Source: Hyphomicrobiales bacterium (GTDB taxonomy: Bacteria > Pseudomonadota > Alphaproteobacteria > Rhizobiales > Xanthobacteraceae). From it: 33,147 nucleotides of DNA. Below, piece after piece: positions 9,623 through 18,215 of this stretch. The notes beneath the pieces are model-generated. The model worked only from the letters and a program-made list of their open reading frames with translations. It did no database searches and was not told the DNA's origin. The stretch covers positions 1 through 33,147 of the forward strand of contig PLJS01000163.1 in assembly GCA_003140315.1 (NCBI GenBank), in the 5' to 3' direction. The position numbers were made by a program, and so were the translations under genes. Position 1 is the stretch's first letter. Each line of letters begins with the position of its first letter.

Positions 9623-9717
9623 GTAGGGTGGGCATGCGACGCATGCCCACGCGATTTTCGCGATATCACGTCCTCGTAACTCCGCGTGGGCATCGGCTGA
9701 GCCGATGCCCACCCTAC
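9623..9717. repeat. Double-hairpin intergenic palindromic repeat
   Basis: The ends GTAGGGTGGG and CCCACCCTAC are inverted copies. Inside lie two perfect hairpins: 9628-9650 (11-bp stem, 1-base loop, arms GTGGGCATGCG) and 9686-9712 (12-bp stem, 3-base loop, arms GTGGGCATCGGC). The whole 95 bases can also fold as one large imperfect palindrome. Elements starting GTAGGGTGGGC are recalled as dispersed intergenic repeats in Bradyrhizobium and relatives. It sits just after the DAHP synthase stop and could stabilise or end that mRNA. Confidence 0.85.
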
Positions 9718-9827
9718 GGCCGTGCAGCCCCACTGGCATTCCCCTCGCGGTTCGCTAGCATGCACGCGCGGCGCGAACTCGGCGCGCCAGCACCGGGACA
9801 AACAGAAACCGAGTTCGGGAGGTTTCG

Positions 9828-10988
9828 ATGATCCGCTCTTGCGCGCGGGGAGCGGCGTTCGCGCTCGCCGCTCTGCCATTCTTCTGTTCCGTGGCGAGCG
9901 CGCAGCTCGCGGTCTCCGCCAACGACAACAAGGCGGTGCTGGTCGACGGCAACAACGTGGTCCCGGCCAATCCGGCGCCGGACAGCGTCACCATCATCGA
10001 TCTCGGCGCCAATCCGCCGAAGGTCGTCGGCGAGGTGAAGGCGCCGGCCAGCGTGATCGGGCCGCCGCAGAGCGTCGCGGTCGCGCGCGATGAATCCTAC
10101 GCGCTGGTGACCGGGGCGACGAAACTTGACCCGGCCGATCCGAAGAAAACCGTACCGGACAACAAGCTCTCCGTCATCGACCTGAAGGCCAATCCGCCGG
10201 CCGTGATCCAGACGCTGGAAGCGGGACTGGGCGCGACCGGCGTCTCGATCAATCCGGCCGGCACGCTCGCGCTGGTCGCCAATCGCACCGAAGGCACCCT
10301 CTCGATCTTCACGATCAGCGGCAAGAAGCTGACCGCCGCCGGCAAGCTCGACTTCGGCAAGGCGTCGGGGCCATGCCACGTCGTCTTCACGCCGGACGGC
10401 AAGATGGCGCTGCTCACCCGCGACGGCGACCACAAGATCTCGATCCTTTCGATCGACGGCACCAAGGTCGAGGACACCAAGAAGTTCATGGTCGGCGGCT
10501 ATCGGCCCTACAGCATCGAGATGAGCTCGAAGGGCGATGTCGCGGTGTTCGGCAACCAAGGCGGCGGCCAGGGCGACGCCGACGTGATCAACGTCGTCGA
10601 CATGAAGGCAAATCCGCCACGCGTAGTCGACACCATCTCGGTCGGCCAGACGCCCGAGGGCGTCGGCATGTCGCAGGACGGCTCGCTGGTGGCGGTGGTC
10701 CTCCAGAACGGCACCAACAAGCCGAAGGGCCATCCGGCTTTCAATAGTTTCGGGCTGCTCAAGGTCTTCAGCGTGAAGGGCACGAAGCTGACGCTTTTGG
10801 CCGAGGTGAAGACAGGCAGTTGGTGCCAGGGTGTCGTGTTCAGCAAGGACAACAAGACCGTCGCCGTCCAGTGCATGGTCGAGAAGGACCTGGAGCTGTT
10901 CAAGATCAATGGAAAGAAGCTCACGCCCGCCGGTACCCTCAAGCTGAGCGGCGGCGGCGCGGGCCTGCGCGTCGCGGACAAGAAATAG
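9828..10988 (+). CDS. Secreted beta-propeller (YVTN/lactonase-like) protein
   Basis: A 386-residue protein with ribosome site GGGAGG before the ATG and a clear signal peptide (FALAALPFFCSVASA, then QLAVS). The mature part is a series of propeller blades, with repeated patterns such as GVSINPAGTLALVANR, FTPDGKMALLTRDGD and GMSQDGSLVAVVLQNG, typical of the YVTN/lactonase-like seven-blade fold. Three blades carry a near-identical tail: IDLGANPPKVV, IDLKANPPAVI and VDMKANPPRVV. It should be periplasmic or extracellular. Members include 6-phosphogluconolactonase-like and surface-binding proteins; nothing here identifies a substrate. No cytochrome or quinoprotein partner is adjacent. Confidence 0.85.
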   Translation: MIRSCARGAAFALAALPFFCSVASAQLAVSANDNKAVLVDGNNVVPANPAPDSVTIIDLGANPPKVVGEVKAPASVIGPPQSVAVARDESYALVTGATKLDPADPKKTVPDNKLSVIDLKANPPAVIQTLEAGLGATGVSINPAGTLALVANRTEGTLSIFTISGKKLTAAGKLDFGKASGPCHVVFTPDGKMALLTRDGDHKISILSIDGTKVEDTKKFMVGGYRPYSIEMSSKGDVAVFGNQGGGQGDADVINVVDMKANPPRVVDTISVGQTPEGVGMSQDGSLVAVVLQNGTNKPKGHPAFNSFGLLKVFSVKGTKLTLLAEVKTGSWCQGVVFSKDNKTVAVQCMVEKDLELFKINGKKLTPAGTLKLSGGGAGLRVADKK

Positions 10989-11077
10989 CGCGTCGGATTT
11001 CGCACCCGGGGTGCGATCGGGCTAGTCTTGAGACGGGCGCGGTCCCGGCCGCGTCCGTTTCGTCGAGGGGAATAGCT

Positions 11078-11431
11078 TTGAAGCGGATTTGGCGCGCCAC
11101 GATCAATTCGTGGTACGGGCTGGTGGCGGCGGCGACGTCGGAAGCCGCGATGCGCGAGGAGTTGGTCGCGCTCGCGCTCAGCATTCCGCTCGCCTTTGTC
11201 GTGACGCCGTTCGCCTGGAAACGGCTCGCGCTGGTCGGCGTGATCCTGCTGCTGATCCTGGTGGAACTGCTCAACACCGCGATCGAGAAGCTATCCGATC
11301 ACGTCATGGCGGCGCCGCATCCCGAGATCGGCCGCGTCAAGGACATGAGCTCGGCGGCGGTCGGCGTCGCGCTCTTGATCGCGGGTGTGACGTGGCTGCT
11401 GGCCATTGCGGAGTGGTTCGGGCTCCTATGA
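11078..11431 (+). CDS. dgkA: Diacylglycerol kinase (prokaryotic DgkA)
   Basis: A 117-residue integral membrane kinase that phosphorylates diacylglycerol to phosphatidate, recycling lipid head-group turnover products. The family hallmarks are in order: amphipathic N-terminal helix KRIWRATINSWYG, EEL at the start of TM1, the second helix with LLILVELLNTAIEKLSD (catalytic Glu and metal-binding Glu) and RVKDMSSAAVG leading into TM3. The reading frame has no ATG in the right place; TTG at 11078, preceded by GAGGGG with seven bases of spacing, gives the length expected for DgkA (about 120). It lies between the propeller gene and nadE, 47 bases before the latter. Confidence 0.93.
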   Translation: MKRIWRATINSWYGLVAAATSEAAMREELVALALSIPLAFVVTPFAWKRLALVGVILLLILVELLNTAIEKLSDHVMAAPHPEIGRVKDMSSAAVGVALLIAGVTWLLAIAEWFGLL

Positions 11432-11478
11432 TCGATGTCGCATTGCGGCAGACGCCTTGCCCGCGCTAGATCATCTCC

Positions 11479-13221
11479 ATGAACGCCCGGCCCGCCGATA
11501 AACTCTCCATCGCGCTCGCGCAGCTCAATCCGACTGTCGGCGATGTCGCGGGCAATGCCGACAAGGTACGCCGCGCGCGCGCGACCGCGGCCGCCGAGGG
11601 CGCCGATCTCATCATCTTTCCGGAGTTGTTCATCGCCGGCTATCCGCCCGAGGACCTGGTGCTCAAGCCCGCGTTCCAGGCGGCCTGCCGCTCCGCCGTC
11701 GAGGCGCTCGCGCGCGCGACCGCCGACAATGGTCCAGCCGTGCTGGTCGGCGCGCCGTGGCTTGAGGACGGCAAGCTCTACAATTCCTTCCTGTTGCTCA
11801 ATGGCGGCCGCATCACGGCCGCGCGCCACAAGGTCGACCTGCCGAACTACGGCGTGTTCGACGAGAAGCGGGTGTTCGTGCCCGGCCCGATGCCGGGGCC
11901 GATCACGCTGCGCGGCGTGCGCATCGGCGTGCCGGTGTGCGAGGACATCTGGGGACCGGACGTGGTCGAATGCGTCGCCGAGACCGGCGGCGAGATCCTG
12001 CTGGTGCCGAACGGCTCGCCCTATTGGCGCGAGAAGACGCAAGTCCGGCTCAACATCGCGGTCGCGCGCGTGGTCGAGAGCGGATTGCCGCTCGTCTATC
12101 TCAACATGGTCGGCGGCCAGGACGAACTCGTGTTCGACGGCGCCTCGTTCGGGCTGAATGCGGACCGCTCATTCGCATTTCAGTTGCCGGCCTTCCGCGA
12201 GGCGGTCGTCACCACGAAATGGGTGCGCGAGGGCGGCACGTGGCGCTGCCTGCCGGGTGAGAACGCGATGATCGAGGAGGCCGACGAGGCGGACTACGCC
12301 GCCTGCGTGCTGGGTTTGCGCGACTATGTCGACAAGAACGGCTTCAAAGGCGTGGTGTTCGGCCTTTCGGGCGGCGTCGATAGCGCGCTCTGCGCCGCGA
12401 TGGCGGTCGATGCGCTGGGGCCTGCCCGCGTGCGCGCCGTGATGCTGCCTTACCGTTACACGTCGCAGGACTCGCTCGAAGATGCCGCGCAGGTCGCACA
12501 GGCGCTCGGCATCCAATACGACACCGTGCCGATCTCGGCGCCGGTCGAGGGCTTCGAGGCCGCGTTGAAACCCCTGTTCGCCGGCACCAACCGCGACATC
12601 ACGGAGGAAAATCTTCAGTCGCGCGCGCGCGGCACGATCCTGATGGCGATCTCCAACAAGTTCGGCCTGATGGTGGTGACGACCGGCAACAAGTCCGAAA
12701 TGTCGGCCGGCTACGCCACGCTCTATGGCGACATGAATGGCGGCTTCAACCCGATCAAGGACCTCTACAAGACGCAGGTATTCCGCTTGTGCCGCCTGCG
12801 CAACACGTGGCGGCCGGTCGGCGCGCTCGGGCCCTCGGGCGCCGTCATCCCCGAACGCGTGATCGTGAAGCCGCCGACCGCGGAGCTGCGCGAGAACCAG
12901 AAGGACCAGGACACGCTGCCGCCTTACGACGTGCTCGACGCGATCCTGGAACGCCTGGTCGAGCGCGAGCAGCCGATCGCCGATATCGTCGCCGAGGGTT
13001 TCGAACGCGAGACCGTGATGCGCGTCGACCGCATGCTCAATCTCGCCGAATACAAGCGCCGCCAGGCCGCGCCCGGCGTGAAGGTCACGCTGCGCAATTT
13101 CGGCCGCGACCGCCGCTATCCGATCGTGAACAAATTCCGCGATCCCGGCACGCCGCTTCCCGCACCGGACGAGACCGTGAGCGCGCTCGCCAAGGCGAAA
13201 AGCGAAGCGTTTGATTTTTGA
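11479..13221 (+). CDS. nadE: Glutamine-dependent NAD+ synthetase
   Basis: A 580-residue two-domain enzyme converting nicotinate adenine dinucleotide to NAD+, with ammonia taken from glutamine. The N-terminal nitrilase-type glutaminase has the triad Glu49 (IFPELFIAGY), Lys118 (RHKVDLPNYGVFDE) and Cys154 (PVCEDIWGP). The C-terminal synthetase domain has the ATP pyrophosphatase loop GLSGGVDSA from about residue 295, then TTGNKSEMSAGYATLYGDMNGG for substrate and metal. The length is typical of bacterial glutamine-dependent NadE of this type. It is convergent with the DUF2865 gene, with only three bases between stops. Confidence 0.96.
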   Translation: MNARPADKLSIALAQLNPTVGDVAGNADKVRRARATAAAEGADLIIFPELFIAGYPPEDLVLKPAFQAACRSAVEALARATADNGPAVLVGAPWLEDGKLYNSFLLLNGGRITAARHKVDLPNYGVFDEKRVFVPGPMPGPITLRGVRIGVPVCEDIWGPDVVECVAETGGEILLVPNGSPYWREKTQVRLNIAVARVVESGLPLVYLNMVGGQDELVFDGASFGLNADRSFAFQLPAFREAVVTTKWVREGGTWRCLPGENAMIEEADEADYAACVLGLRDYVDKNGFKGVVFGLSGGVDSALCAAMAVDALGPARVRAVMLPYRYTSQDSLEDAAQVAQALGIQYDTVPISAPVEGFEAALKPLFAGTNRDITEENLQSRARGTILMAISNKFGLMVVTTGNKSEMSAGYATLYGDMNGGFNPIKDLYKTQVFRLCRLRNTWRPVGALGPSGAVIPERVIVKPPTAELRENQKDQDTLPPYDVLDAILERLVEREQPIADIVAEGFERETVMRVDRMLNLAEYKRRQAAPGVKVTLRNFGRDRRYPIVNKFRDPGTPLPAPDETVSALAKAKSEAFDF

Positions 13222-13224
13222 GCG

Positions 13225-14346
13225 CTACTTCGCCGGGAGGAACACCGGTCCGACCGAGCGCACCGTCCGCTTTGCGGGCGGCGTGTCGCTCGCGGGGGCA
13301 TCCGTTGCCGGCGTATCGGTCGCGGGCGGCGTGGCGGCGGCTGTCGCCGGCGGGGCCTCGCTCGCTGCCGGCGTGCGGCCCTTGGCCGGCGGCTTCGTTC
13401 CCGGCGGCAACGACAAGGCCTTGGCGCGATCTTCCGTCACGACGACGTCGCCGCTTTGCAGGTTGGTTTCGGGCCCGAGCGCGTCAGCCCAGCTCTGCCC
13501 CGGCTTTCGGCAGCTACAGGCGGCGGTGATTTCCTGACGGTAGTGAAACGCGGTCGGGAGCGCCGTATAGAGCTGTCCCGTGAGCGAGGTCGCCTGGTTC
13601 ATGTCCTCGCCCGGATTGCGGTGCGAGAACAGCACGGCCTCGGACGCCGGACACAGGCGCTGGCACGTCTTCTCGTCGTCGCGGAAGTGCTCCGGCGTGG
13701 TCGCGTAGGAGATCGGAAAATAGAATCCGTCGCAGGTGCGCACGCACACGGTGCGGAAGGTCCCGCTCGGAGGCGCGTTCGGATCGGTTGGCGTGCCGTT
13801 GTTGGCGCCGAACAACTGGTCGAAGATGCCGTTCGAACGCACGGCCTGGCGATATTGCGGGCCACAATTGTTCTCGCCGAGCGCGACCATGATCGAGCGG
13901 CGCTGCTCGCCGCGATCGATCGTCCCGCCGCGCAGGCGCTGGAGATCCATGGTCATCTTGTCGAGGTTGCCGCGCATGCTCTGGATCTGCCGGCTCAGCT
14001 CCGTGCATTGCGGCGAATCCGAACGGAACAGGAAGAAGCCGGAATCGCAGCCCGCGCGCCGCGACTGCGCCACCATGCGGTCGAGCTCGGACTGCTGGCG
14101 CGCGGCGGCCTCCTCGTAGCGGCGGATCTGGTCGGCCTGCGCCGGATCGGCGGTGCCGCGGTCGACGGTCGCGAGCTGGGCTTCGAGCCGCTGACAGACC
14201 TGGCCTTGATAGCTGGGGTTCGGCGGCGCGCCGGGGCCCGGCGGCCACTGCGGCTGCTGCGCGCTGGACGGCGATATGGCAGCGCCGATCGCCGTGATCG
14301 CAAGCGCGACGGCGATCGGTCCGAGACGTCCGATCCGGCAATTCAT
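13225..14346 (-). CDS. Secreted DUF2865 protein
   Basis: A 373-residue protein with a signal peptide (IAVALAITAIGAAISPSSA, then QQ). The first half is coiled-coil-like and Gln/Arg-rich. The conserved DUF2865 core follows at about residues 190-290, with FRTVCVRTCDGFYFPISY, CQRLCPA, ATSLTGQLYTALPTAFHYR and CSCRKPG; the many cysteines suggest disulfides in the periplasm. The C-terminal 60 residues are Ala/Pro/Thr-rich and low in complexity. The family is largely confined to Rhizobiales and has no assigned function. The start at 14346 was preferred over 14373 because it begins closer to the signal peptide. Confidence 0.85.
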   Translation of the reverse strand: MNCRIGRLGPIAVALAITAIGAAISPSSAQQPQWPPGPGAPPNPSYQGQVCQRLEAQLATVDRGTADPAQADQIRRYEEAAARQQSELDRMVAQSRRAGCDSGFFLFRSDSPQCTELSRQIQSMRGNLDKMTMDLQRLRGGTIDRGEQRRSIMVALGENNCGPQYRQAVRSNGIFDQLFGANNGTPTDPNAPPSGTFRTVCVRTCDGFYFPISYATTPEHFRDDEKTCQRLCPASEAVLFSHRNPGEDMNQATSLTGQLYTALPTAFHYRQEITAACSCRKPGQSWADALGPETNLQSGDVVVTEDRAKALSLPPGTKPPAKGRTPAASEAPPATAAATPPATDTPATDAPASDTPPAKRTVRSVGPVFLPAK

Positions 14347-14487
14347 CGTCGCACCTGCAGGTGCCGCACCCAAAGCAGCATGGTTTCGATCAAGCCCATG
14401 GAAGATGTCGAAAATGTGAATCGGTGCCGCCGCCGCCGAGGCGGCTTGTACACGCTGCCACAGCAGGAGGAAATGGCCGCGCGATGC

Positions 14488-15405
14488 TCACCGCCGCATT
14501 TCCGCGCGCAGGTTCCACACGATGCCGGAGACGATGATTCCGGCACCGAGGAACACCGCAAGGTCAATCCGTTCGGCGTAGAACAGGGCGCCGACAACCG
14601 CGATCAGCGGGATGCGCAGGAAGTCGAGCGGGATGACGACGATCGCATCGCCGACGCGCATCGCATTCGCGATGCAGTAGTGCGCGGCCGTGCCGCCGAC
14701 CGCGATGCCGGCGAGCGGCAGCCATTGCGCCGCCGAGAGCCGCAGTGGAAACAGCGGATCGATGCCGGGGAGCGCCATGGCGGACTGCATCATGCTCATC
14801 CAGAACAGGATCGCGATCGGCGTCTGCACCGTCACGAGCCGCTTCATCGTGATGTTGGCGATCGCATAGCCGAACGAGGCCGCGAGCACGCCGAGCGCCG
14901 CGGGCTGGAACGCCTCGATGCCGGGCCGCAGGATCACCAGCACGCCGAGGAAGCCGAGCGCGATCGATCCGGCGCGCGCGATCGTGAAGCGCTCGCCGAG
15001 GAACAGGACGGCGAGAACGCCAGCCCATACCGGCATCATGAACTCGATCGCGAACACGGTCGCGAGCGGCAGCACGATCACGGCGTGGGCCCAGCCGAGG
15101 TTCGCGAGGAAATGCGTCCCGTTGCGCAGAATATGGACGAGCGGCATGCGCAGCGGCAGGTCGCGAAACAAGTGCGGCCGCGCCAGCATGATGGCGGTGA
15201 GGATCAGGAGCCCGCCGAAGCTGCGCACCATGAGCAGTTCGAACAGGTTCAACACGCCGCCGAGCTGGCGCACCGAGATCGCCATCAAGGAGAAGAACAG
15301 GAGCGTGCCGGTCATCCACAGGACGACGGCGAGCAGGTTGCGCTTGGGCGTCAAAGGCTCGGACGGCGGCGCCTCGCGCGCGGCACCCGGGGAGGGGTTG
15401 AGCAC
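14488..15405 (-). CDS. EamA/DMT-family transporter
   Basis: A 305-residue inner-membrane protein with about ten hydrophobic helices in two EamA repeats (about residues 25-155 and 170-300), the drug/metabolite transporter architecture. The start is GTG at 15405, with AAGGA seven bases upstream. It begins 25 bases after the maiA stop, and maiA begins 23 bases after the marR stop, so marR-maiA-eamA read as one transcription unit. Export of an aromatic-related metabolite under MarR control is therefore possible, but this is inference from position; the substrate cannot be read from sequence. Confidence 0.87.
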   Translation of the reverse strand: MLNPSPGAAREAPPSEPLTPKRNLLAVVLWMTGTLLFFSLMAISVRQLGGVLNLFELLMVRSFGGLLILTAIMLARPHLFRDLPLRMPLVHILRNGTHFLANLGWAHAVIVLPLATVFAIEFMMPVWAGVLAVLFLGERFTIARAGSIALGFLGVLVILRPGIEAFQPAALGVLAASFGYAIANITMKRLVTVQTPIAILFWMSMMQSAMALPGIDPLFPLRLSAAQWLPLAGIAVGGTAAHYCIANAMRVGDAIVVIPLDFLRIPLIAVVGALFYAERIDLAVFLGAGIIVSGIVWNLRAEMRR

Positions 15406-15430
15406 GTAGTATCCTTATCCAGCCAGGGTC

Positions 15431-16066
15431 TTACTCGGCATCCGGCTGGTTTTCCGGCCGCGCCTTATCGAAGGCGGGAAGCTTGAGGCAGGCCGCGTCG
15501 ACGCCGGCGATCTTGGGATATTTCGCCATGTCGACCTTGAAGCGCCGCGCGTTGAAGACCTGCGGCACCAGGCAAAGGTCGGCGATCGTCACCTGCGCGT
15601 CGAACGCATAGGGGCCGGGCCGGATCAGCGCTTCGATCGCCTCGAAGCCTTGGGTGACCCAGTGACGATACCAGTCGTCGGCGCTCGCCTGGCTTTGGGC
15701 GAGCGGACCTTTCAGGTAGTTGAGCACGACGAGATTGTTCACCGGATGGATGTCGCAGGCGATTATCTGCGCGACCGCGCGCACGTGCGCCCGCGCGATC
15801 GGATCGGCCGGAAGCAGCGGCGGCTCGGGATGGGTCTCGTCGAGATATTCGATGATCGCGAGCGACTGCAGCAGCACCTCGCCGGTCGCGAGCGCGAGCG
15901 CTGGCACGCGCTTCTGCGGATTGATCGCGCGGAAATCCTCGCGCCATTGCCAGCCGCCGTCGCGCGTCAGGTGCACCGAGGTTGTGTCATAGGCGATGTT
16001 CTTGAGGTTCAGCGCGATGCGCACCCGATAGGCCGCGGACGAGCGGAAATATCCATAGAGCTTCAC
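15431..16066 (-). CDS. maiA: Maleylacetoacetate isomerase
   Basis: A 211-residue zeta-class glutathione transferase. It isomerises maleylacetoacetate to fumarylacetoacetate with glutathione as cofactor, the middle step of homogentisate breakdown. The N-terminal thioredoxin fold starts KLYGYFRSSAAYRVRIAL, carrying the SSxxxR active-site motif of MaiA; the glutathione contacts are QKRVPAL and LLQSLAIIEYLDE. The C-terminal all-helical domain has DIHPVNNL and FDAQVTIADLCLVPQVFNARRF. The start is GTG at 16066, with GGGGAAA upstream. It follows marR by 23 bases. The upstream and downstream enzymes of the pathway are about 10 kb away (hmgA-fahA). Confidence 0.93.
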   Translation of the reverse strand: MKLYGYFRSSAAYRVRIALNLKNIAYDTTSVHLTRDGGWQWREDFRAINPQKRVPALALATGEVLLQSLAIIEYLDETHPEPPLLPADPIARAHVRAVAQIIACDIHPVNNLVVLNYLKGPLAQSQASADDWYRHWVTQGFEAIEALIRPGPYAFDAQVTIADLCLVPQVFNARRFKVDMAKYPKIAGVDAACLKLPAFDKARPENQPDAE

Positions 16067-16089
16067 TGCGTTTCCCCGTCCGTCGTCGT

Positions 16090-16590
16090 CTACGCGCCGT
16101 CCGCCTTCGTCAGCTTTCCGGCGCTCTCGCTCAATCGCGTGAGCGCGCGCTCGAATGCCGGGCGGTCGGCGGGATCGATCGCCTCGATCAGGCGGTACGC
16201 AAAGTCCGCCGCGACCGGCACCAGACGTTGGTAGATGGCAACGCCTGCCGGCGTCAACGAGAGCAGCGATTCCCGCATGTCCTCGCGATTCACGCGCTGC
16301 GCGAGCAGCTTGCGCTTTTCCAGCAGCGAGACGGCACGCGATACCTTGGTCTTGTGCATGTGGCTGTGCGCGCCGACCGCCTTGGCGGTCATCACCCCGT
16401 ATTGGCCGAGCGTGACGAGCACCCGCCATTCTGGCACGCCAATGCCATAATGCTCAGCGTAGATCTGGGAGAGCGCCTGGGAAATCAGGTTGGCGACCAC
16501 GTTGAGGCGATAGGGGAGGAAGCCCTCGAGGCGGAAGGGCGCGTCCTTGGGCGCGTCGGCGCCTTTTCCGCCCTCCGGATTGTGACTCAT
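16090..16590 (-). CDS. MarR-family transcriptional regulator
   Basis: A 166-residue winged-helix repressor-type protein. The DNA-binding part lies at about residues 55-115: VPEWRVLVTLGQYGVMTAKAVG, then the recognition helix HMHKTKVSRAVSLLEKRKLL and the wing with REDMRESLLSLTPAG. N- and C-terminal helices make the dimer interface. It heads marR-maiA-eamA and is divergent from a P450 gene. An imperfect inverted repeat, CATGGTTGA-N14-TCGACCATG (8 of 9 positions), covers its own start codon at 16588-16619 and is a candidate operator. MarR proteins usually lose DNA binding on contact with phenolic ligands; a homogentisate-pathway ligand is plausible but unproven. Confidence 0.92.
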   Translation of the reverse strand: MSHNPEGGKGADAPKDAPFRLEGFLPYRLNVVANLISQALSQIYAEHYGIGVPEWRVLVTLGQYGVMTAKAVGAHSHMHKTKVSRAVSLLEKRKLLAQRVNREDMRESLLSLTPAGVAIYQRLVPVAADFAYRLIEAIDPADRPAFERALTRLSESAGKLTKADGA

Positions 16591-16619
16591 GGTTGAATAC
16601 GACCTCTCCCTCGACCATG
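16588..16619. promoter_or_regulatory. Candidate MarR operator (imperfect inverted repeat)
   Basis: CATGGTTGA (16588-16596) and TCGACCATG (16611-16619) are inverted repeats matching at 8 of 9 positions with a 14-base centre. They overlap the marR start codon and lie in the divergent marR/P450 promoter region. The position suggests autoregulation and possible control of both directions. This rests on symmetry and position only. Confidence 0.35.
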
Positions 16620-16692
16620 GCCGAAGTCGCTTCCCCGTGCAACGGTTGGCGCCCGGAACCCACACGATGCTTCCCTCCATTGCGTTATCGGT

Positions 16693-17982
16693 ATGCCCAC
16701 GCTGGAATGGCGACGCCGCATGACCGGGATCGTCGATAGTCTGGCAGGCTCCGCCGAGCCCTTCGCGGATGCGGCCGCATTTGCGCGCGGCTTCGATCTC
16801 AAGCGCCTGCCGGCCGACTTCATCGACGACCCGTTTCCCTATTACCGGGCGCTGCGCGAGCACGATCCGGTGCACCGCATGCCGGACGGCGCGTATCTGA
16901 TCACGCGTTGGCGCGATTGCGATGCGGTCTACCGCGACGCCCGCGTGTTTTCGTCCGACAAGAAGGTCGAGTTCCGCCCCAAGTACGGCGACGCACCGCT
17001 GTTCGAGCATCACACCACCAGCCTCGTGTTCAACGATCCCCCGCTGCATACCCATGTGCGCCGAGCGATCCAGGGCGCGCTGTCGAACCGCGTCATCGCC
17101 GAGACGGAGGCCGGGCTGGTCGCGCTGGTCGACCGGCTGCTCGACGCGATTGCCGCGAAAGGCCGCGCCGACGTGATCGAGGACTTCGCCGCGGCGATCC
17201 CCGTGGAGATCGTCGGCAATCTGCTCGGCGTGCCGCGCGCCGACCGCGGCCCGTTGCGCGGCTGGTCGCTCGCGATCCTCGGCGCGCTCGAGCCGGTGTT
17301 GACCGATGAGCAGATGGCGCGCGGCAACGACGCCGTGCGCGACTTCTCGGCTTATCTGTCAGGCCTGATCGCGGAGCGACGACGCGCGCCCGGCGACGCG
17401 GAAAAGGACCTGCTCACGCGCCTGATCCGCGGCGAGCAGGAGGGCCGCACGCTCTCGCAGGCCGAGCTGACGCAGAACTGCATCTTCATTCTCAATGCCG
17501 GCCACGAGACGACCACCAATCTGATCGGCAACGCGCTCGACATCTTCATCCGTTTTCCTGCCGAGCGGCGCCGCCTGATCGAGAATCCCGCCCTGATGAA
17601 AAGCGCCGTCGAGGAAGTGCTGCGCTATGAGAGCTCCAACCAGCTCGGCAACCGCGGCGTCGCCGAGGATACGGTGCTCGGCGGCGTCGCGATGCCGAAG
17701 AGCACGCTCGTCACACTCTGCATCGGCGCCGCCAACCGCGACGCCGAGCCGTTTCCCGATCCGGATCGTTTCGACGTGGCGCGCAACCCGACGCGCCATC
17801 TCGCCTTCGGCTCCGGCATCCACATGTGCGCCGGCATGAGCCTGGCGCGCCTGGAAGGCCGCATCGCGATCGAGCGCTTCCTTGCGCGCTTTCCCGATTA
17901 CGAGCCGGACGGCGCGCCCACGCGCAGCCGCCGCGCAAGATTTCGCGGCTTCACGGCGCTGCCGGTGCGGTTGAGGAGTTAG
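16693..17982 (+). CDS. Cytochrome P450
   Basis: A 429-residue soluble bacterial P450. The I-helix oxygen-activation motif is AGHETTTN, the K-helix ExxR is EEVLRYES, and the heme loop is FGSGIHMCAGMSLARLEGRIA with Cys379 as heme ligand. FNDPPLHTHVRR is the C-helix region. It should hydroxylate a small organic substrate and needs a ferredoxin and reductase, neither of which is adjacent. It is divergent from marR-maiA-eamA. The start is uncertain: ATG at 16693 and ATG at 16720 both have weak ribosome sites. The family is certain; the substrate is unknown. Confidence 0.93.
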   Translation: MPTLEWRRRMTGIVDSLAGSAEPFADAAAFARGFDLKRLPADFIDDPFPYYRALREHDPVHRMPDGAYLITRWRDCDAVYRDARVFSSDKKVEFRPKYGDAPLFEHHTTSLVFNDPPLHTHVRRAIQGALSNRVIAETEAGLVALVDRLLDAIAAKGRADVIEDFAAAIPVEIVGNLLGVPRADRGPLRGWSLAILGALEPVLTDEQMARGNDAVRDFSAYLSGLIAERRRAPGDAEKDLLTRLIRGEQEGRTLSQAELTQNCIFILNAGHETTTNLIGNALDIFIRFPAERRRLIENPALMKSAVEEVLRYESSNQLGNRGVAEDTVLGGVAMPKSTLVTLCIGAANRDAEPFPDPDRFDVARNPTRHLAFGSGIHMCAGMSLARLEGRIAIERFLARFPDYEPDGAPTRSRRARFRGFTALPVRLRS

Positions 17983-17990
17983 GCACCACG

Positions 17991-18194
17991 TTACGAGTAC
18001 TTCTGGTACCGGTAAATTCCATAGGCCAGCCGGACCACTCCGGCCACGATCAAGACGAAGGCGGCGATCTGCAATCCCCGAGAGGCAACGAGCGCGATGA
18101 CGATGCCGCATGCGAGCGAAATTGCGCCCTGAATCATCTGCCCCTTCGCGGCCGCGCGATAGAGCGGAGTGAGATCGATGCCGCCGTCACTCAT
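17991..18194 (-). CDS. Small two-helix membrane protein
   Basis: A 67-residue protein with two hydrophobic helices (about residues 20-37 and 42-57) and the short basic tail YRYQKYS. It ends nine bases from the P450 stop (convergent) and starts 21 bases after the DUF302 stop on the same strand, so it may be the last gene of a DUF2306-DUF302 group. No family was recognised. Confidence 0.6.
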   Translation of the reverse strand: MSDGGIDLTPLYRAAAKGQMIQGAISLACGIVIALVASRGLQIAAFVLIVAGVVRLAYGIYRYQKYS

Positions 18195-18215
18195 GCAGAA
18201 ATGCTCCTAGCCCGG

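Noticed and set aside
13456-15486. 676-codon open frame on the + strand
   Set aside because: It runs antisense across two real genes (DUF2865 and EamA) and their intergenic region, has no signal or domain, and its composition is typical of antisense frames in GC-rich DNA.
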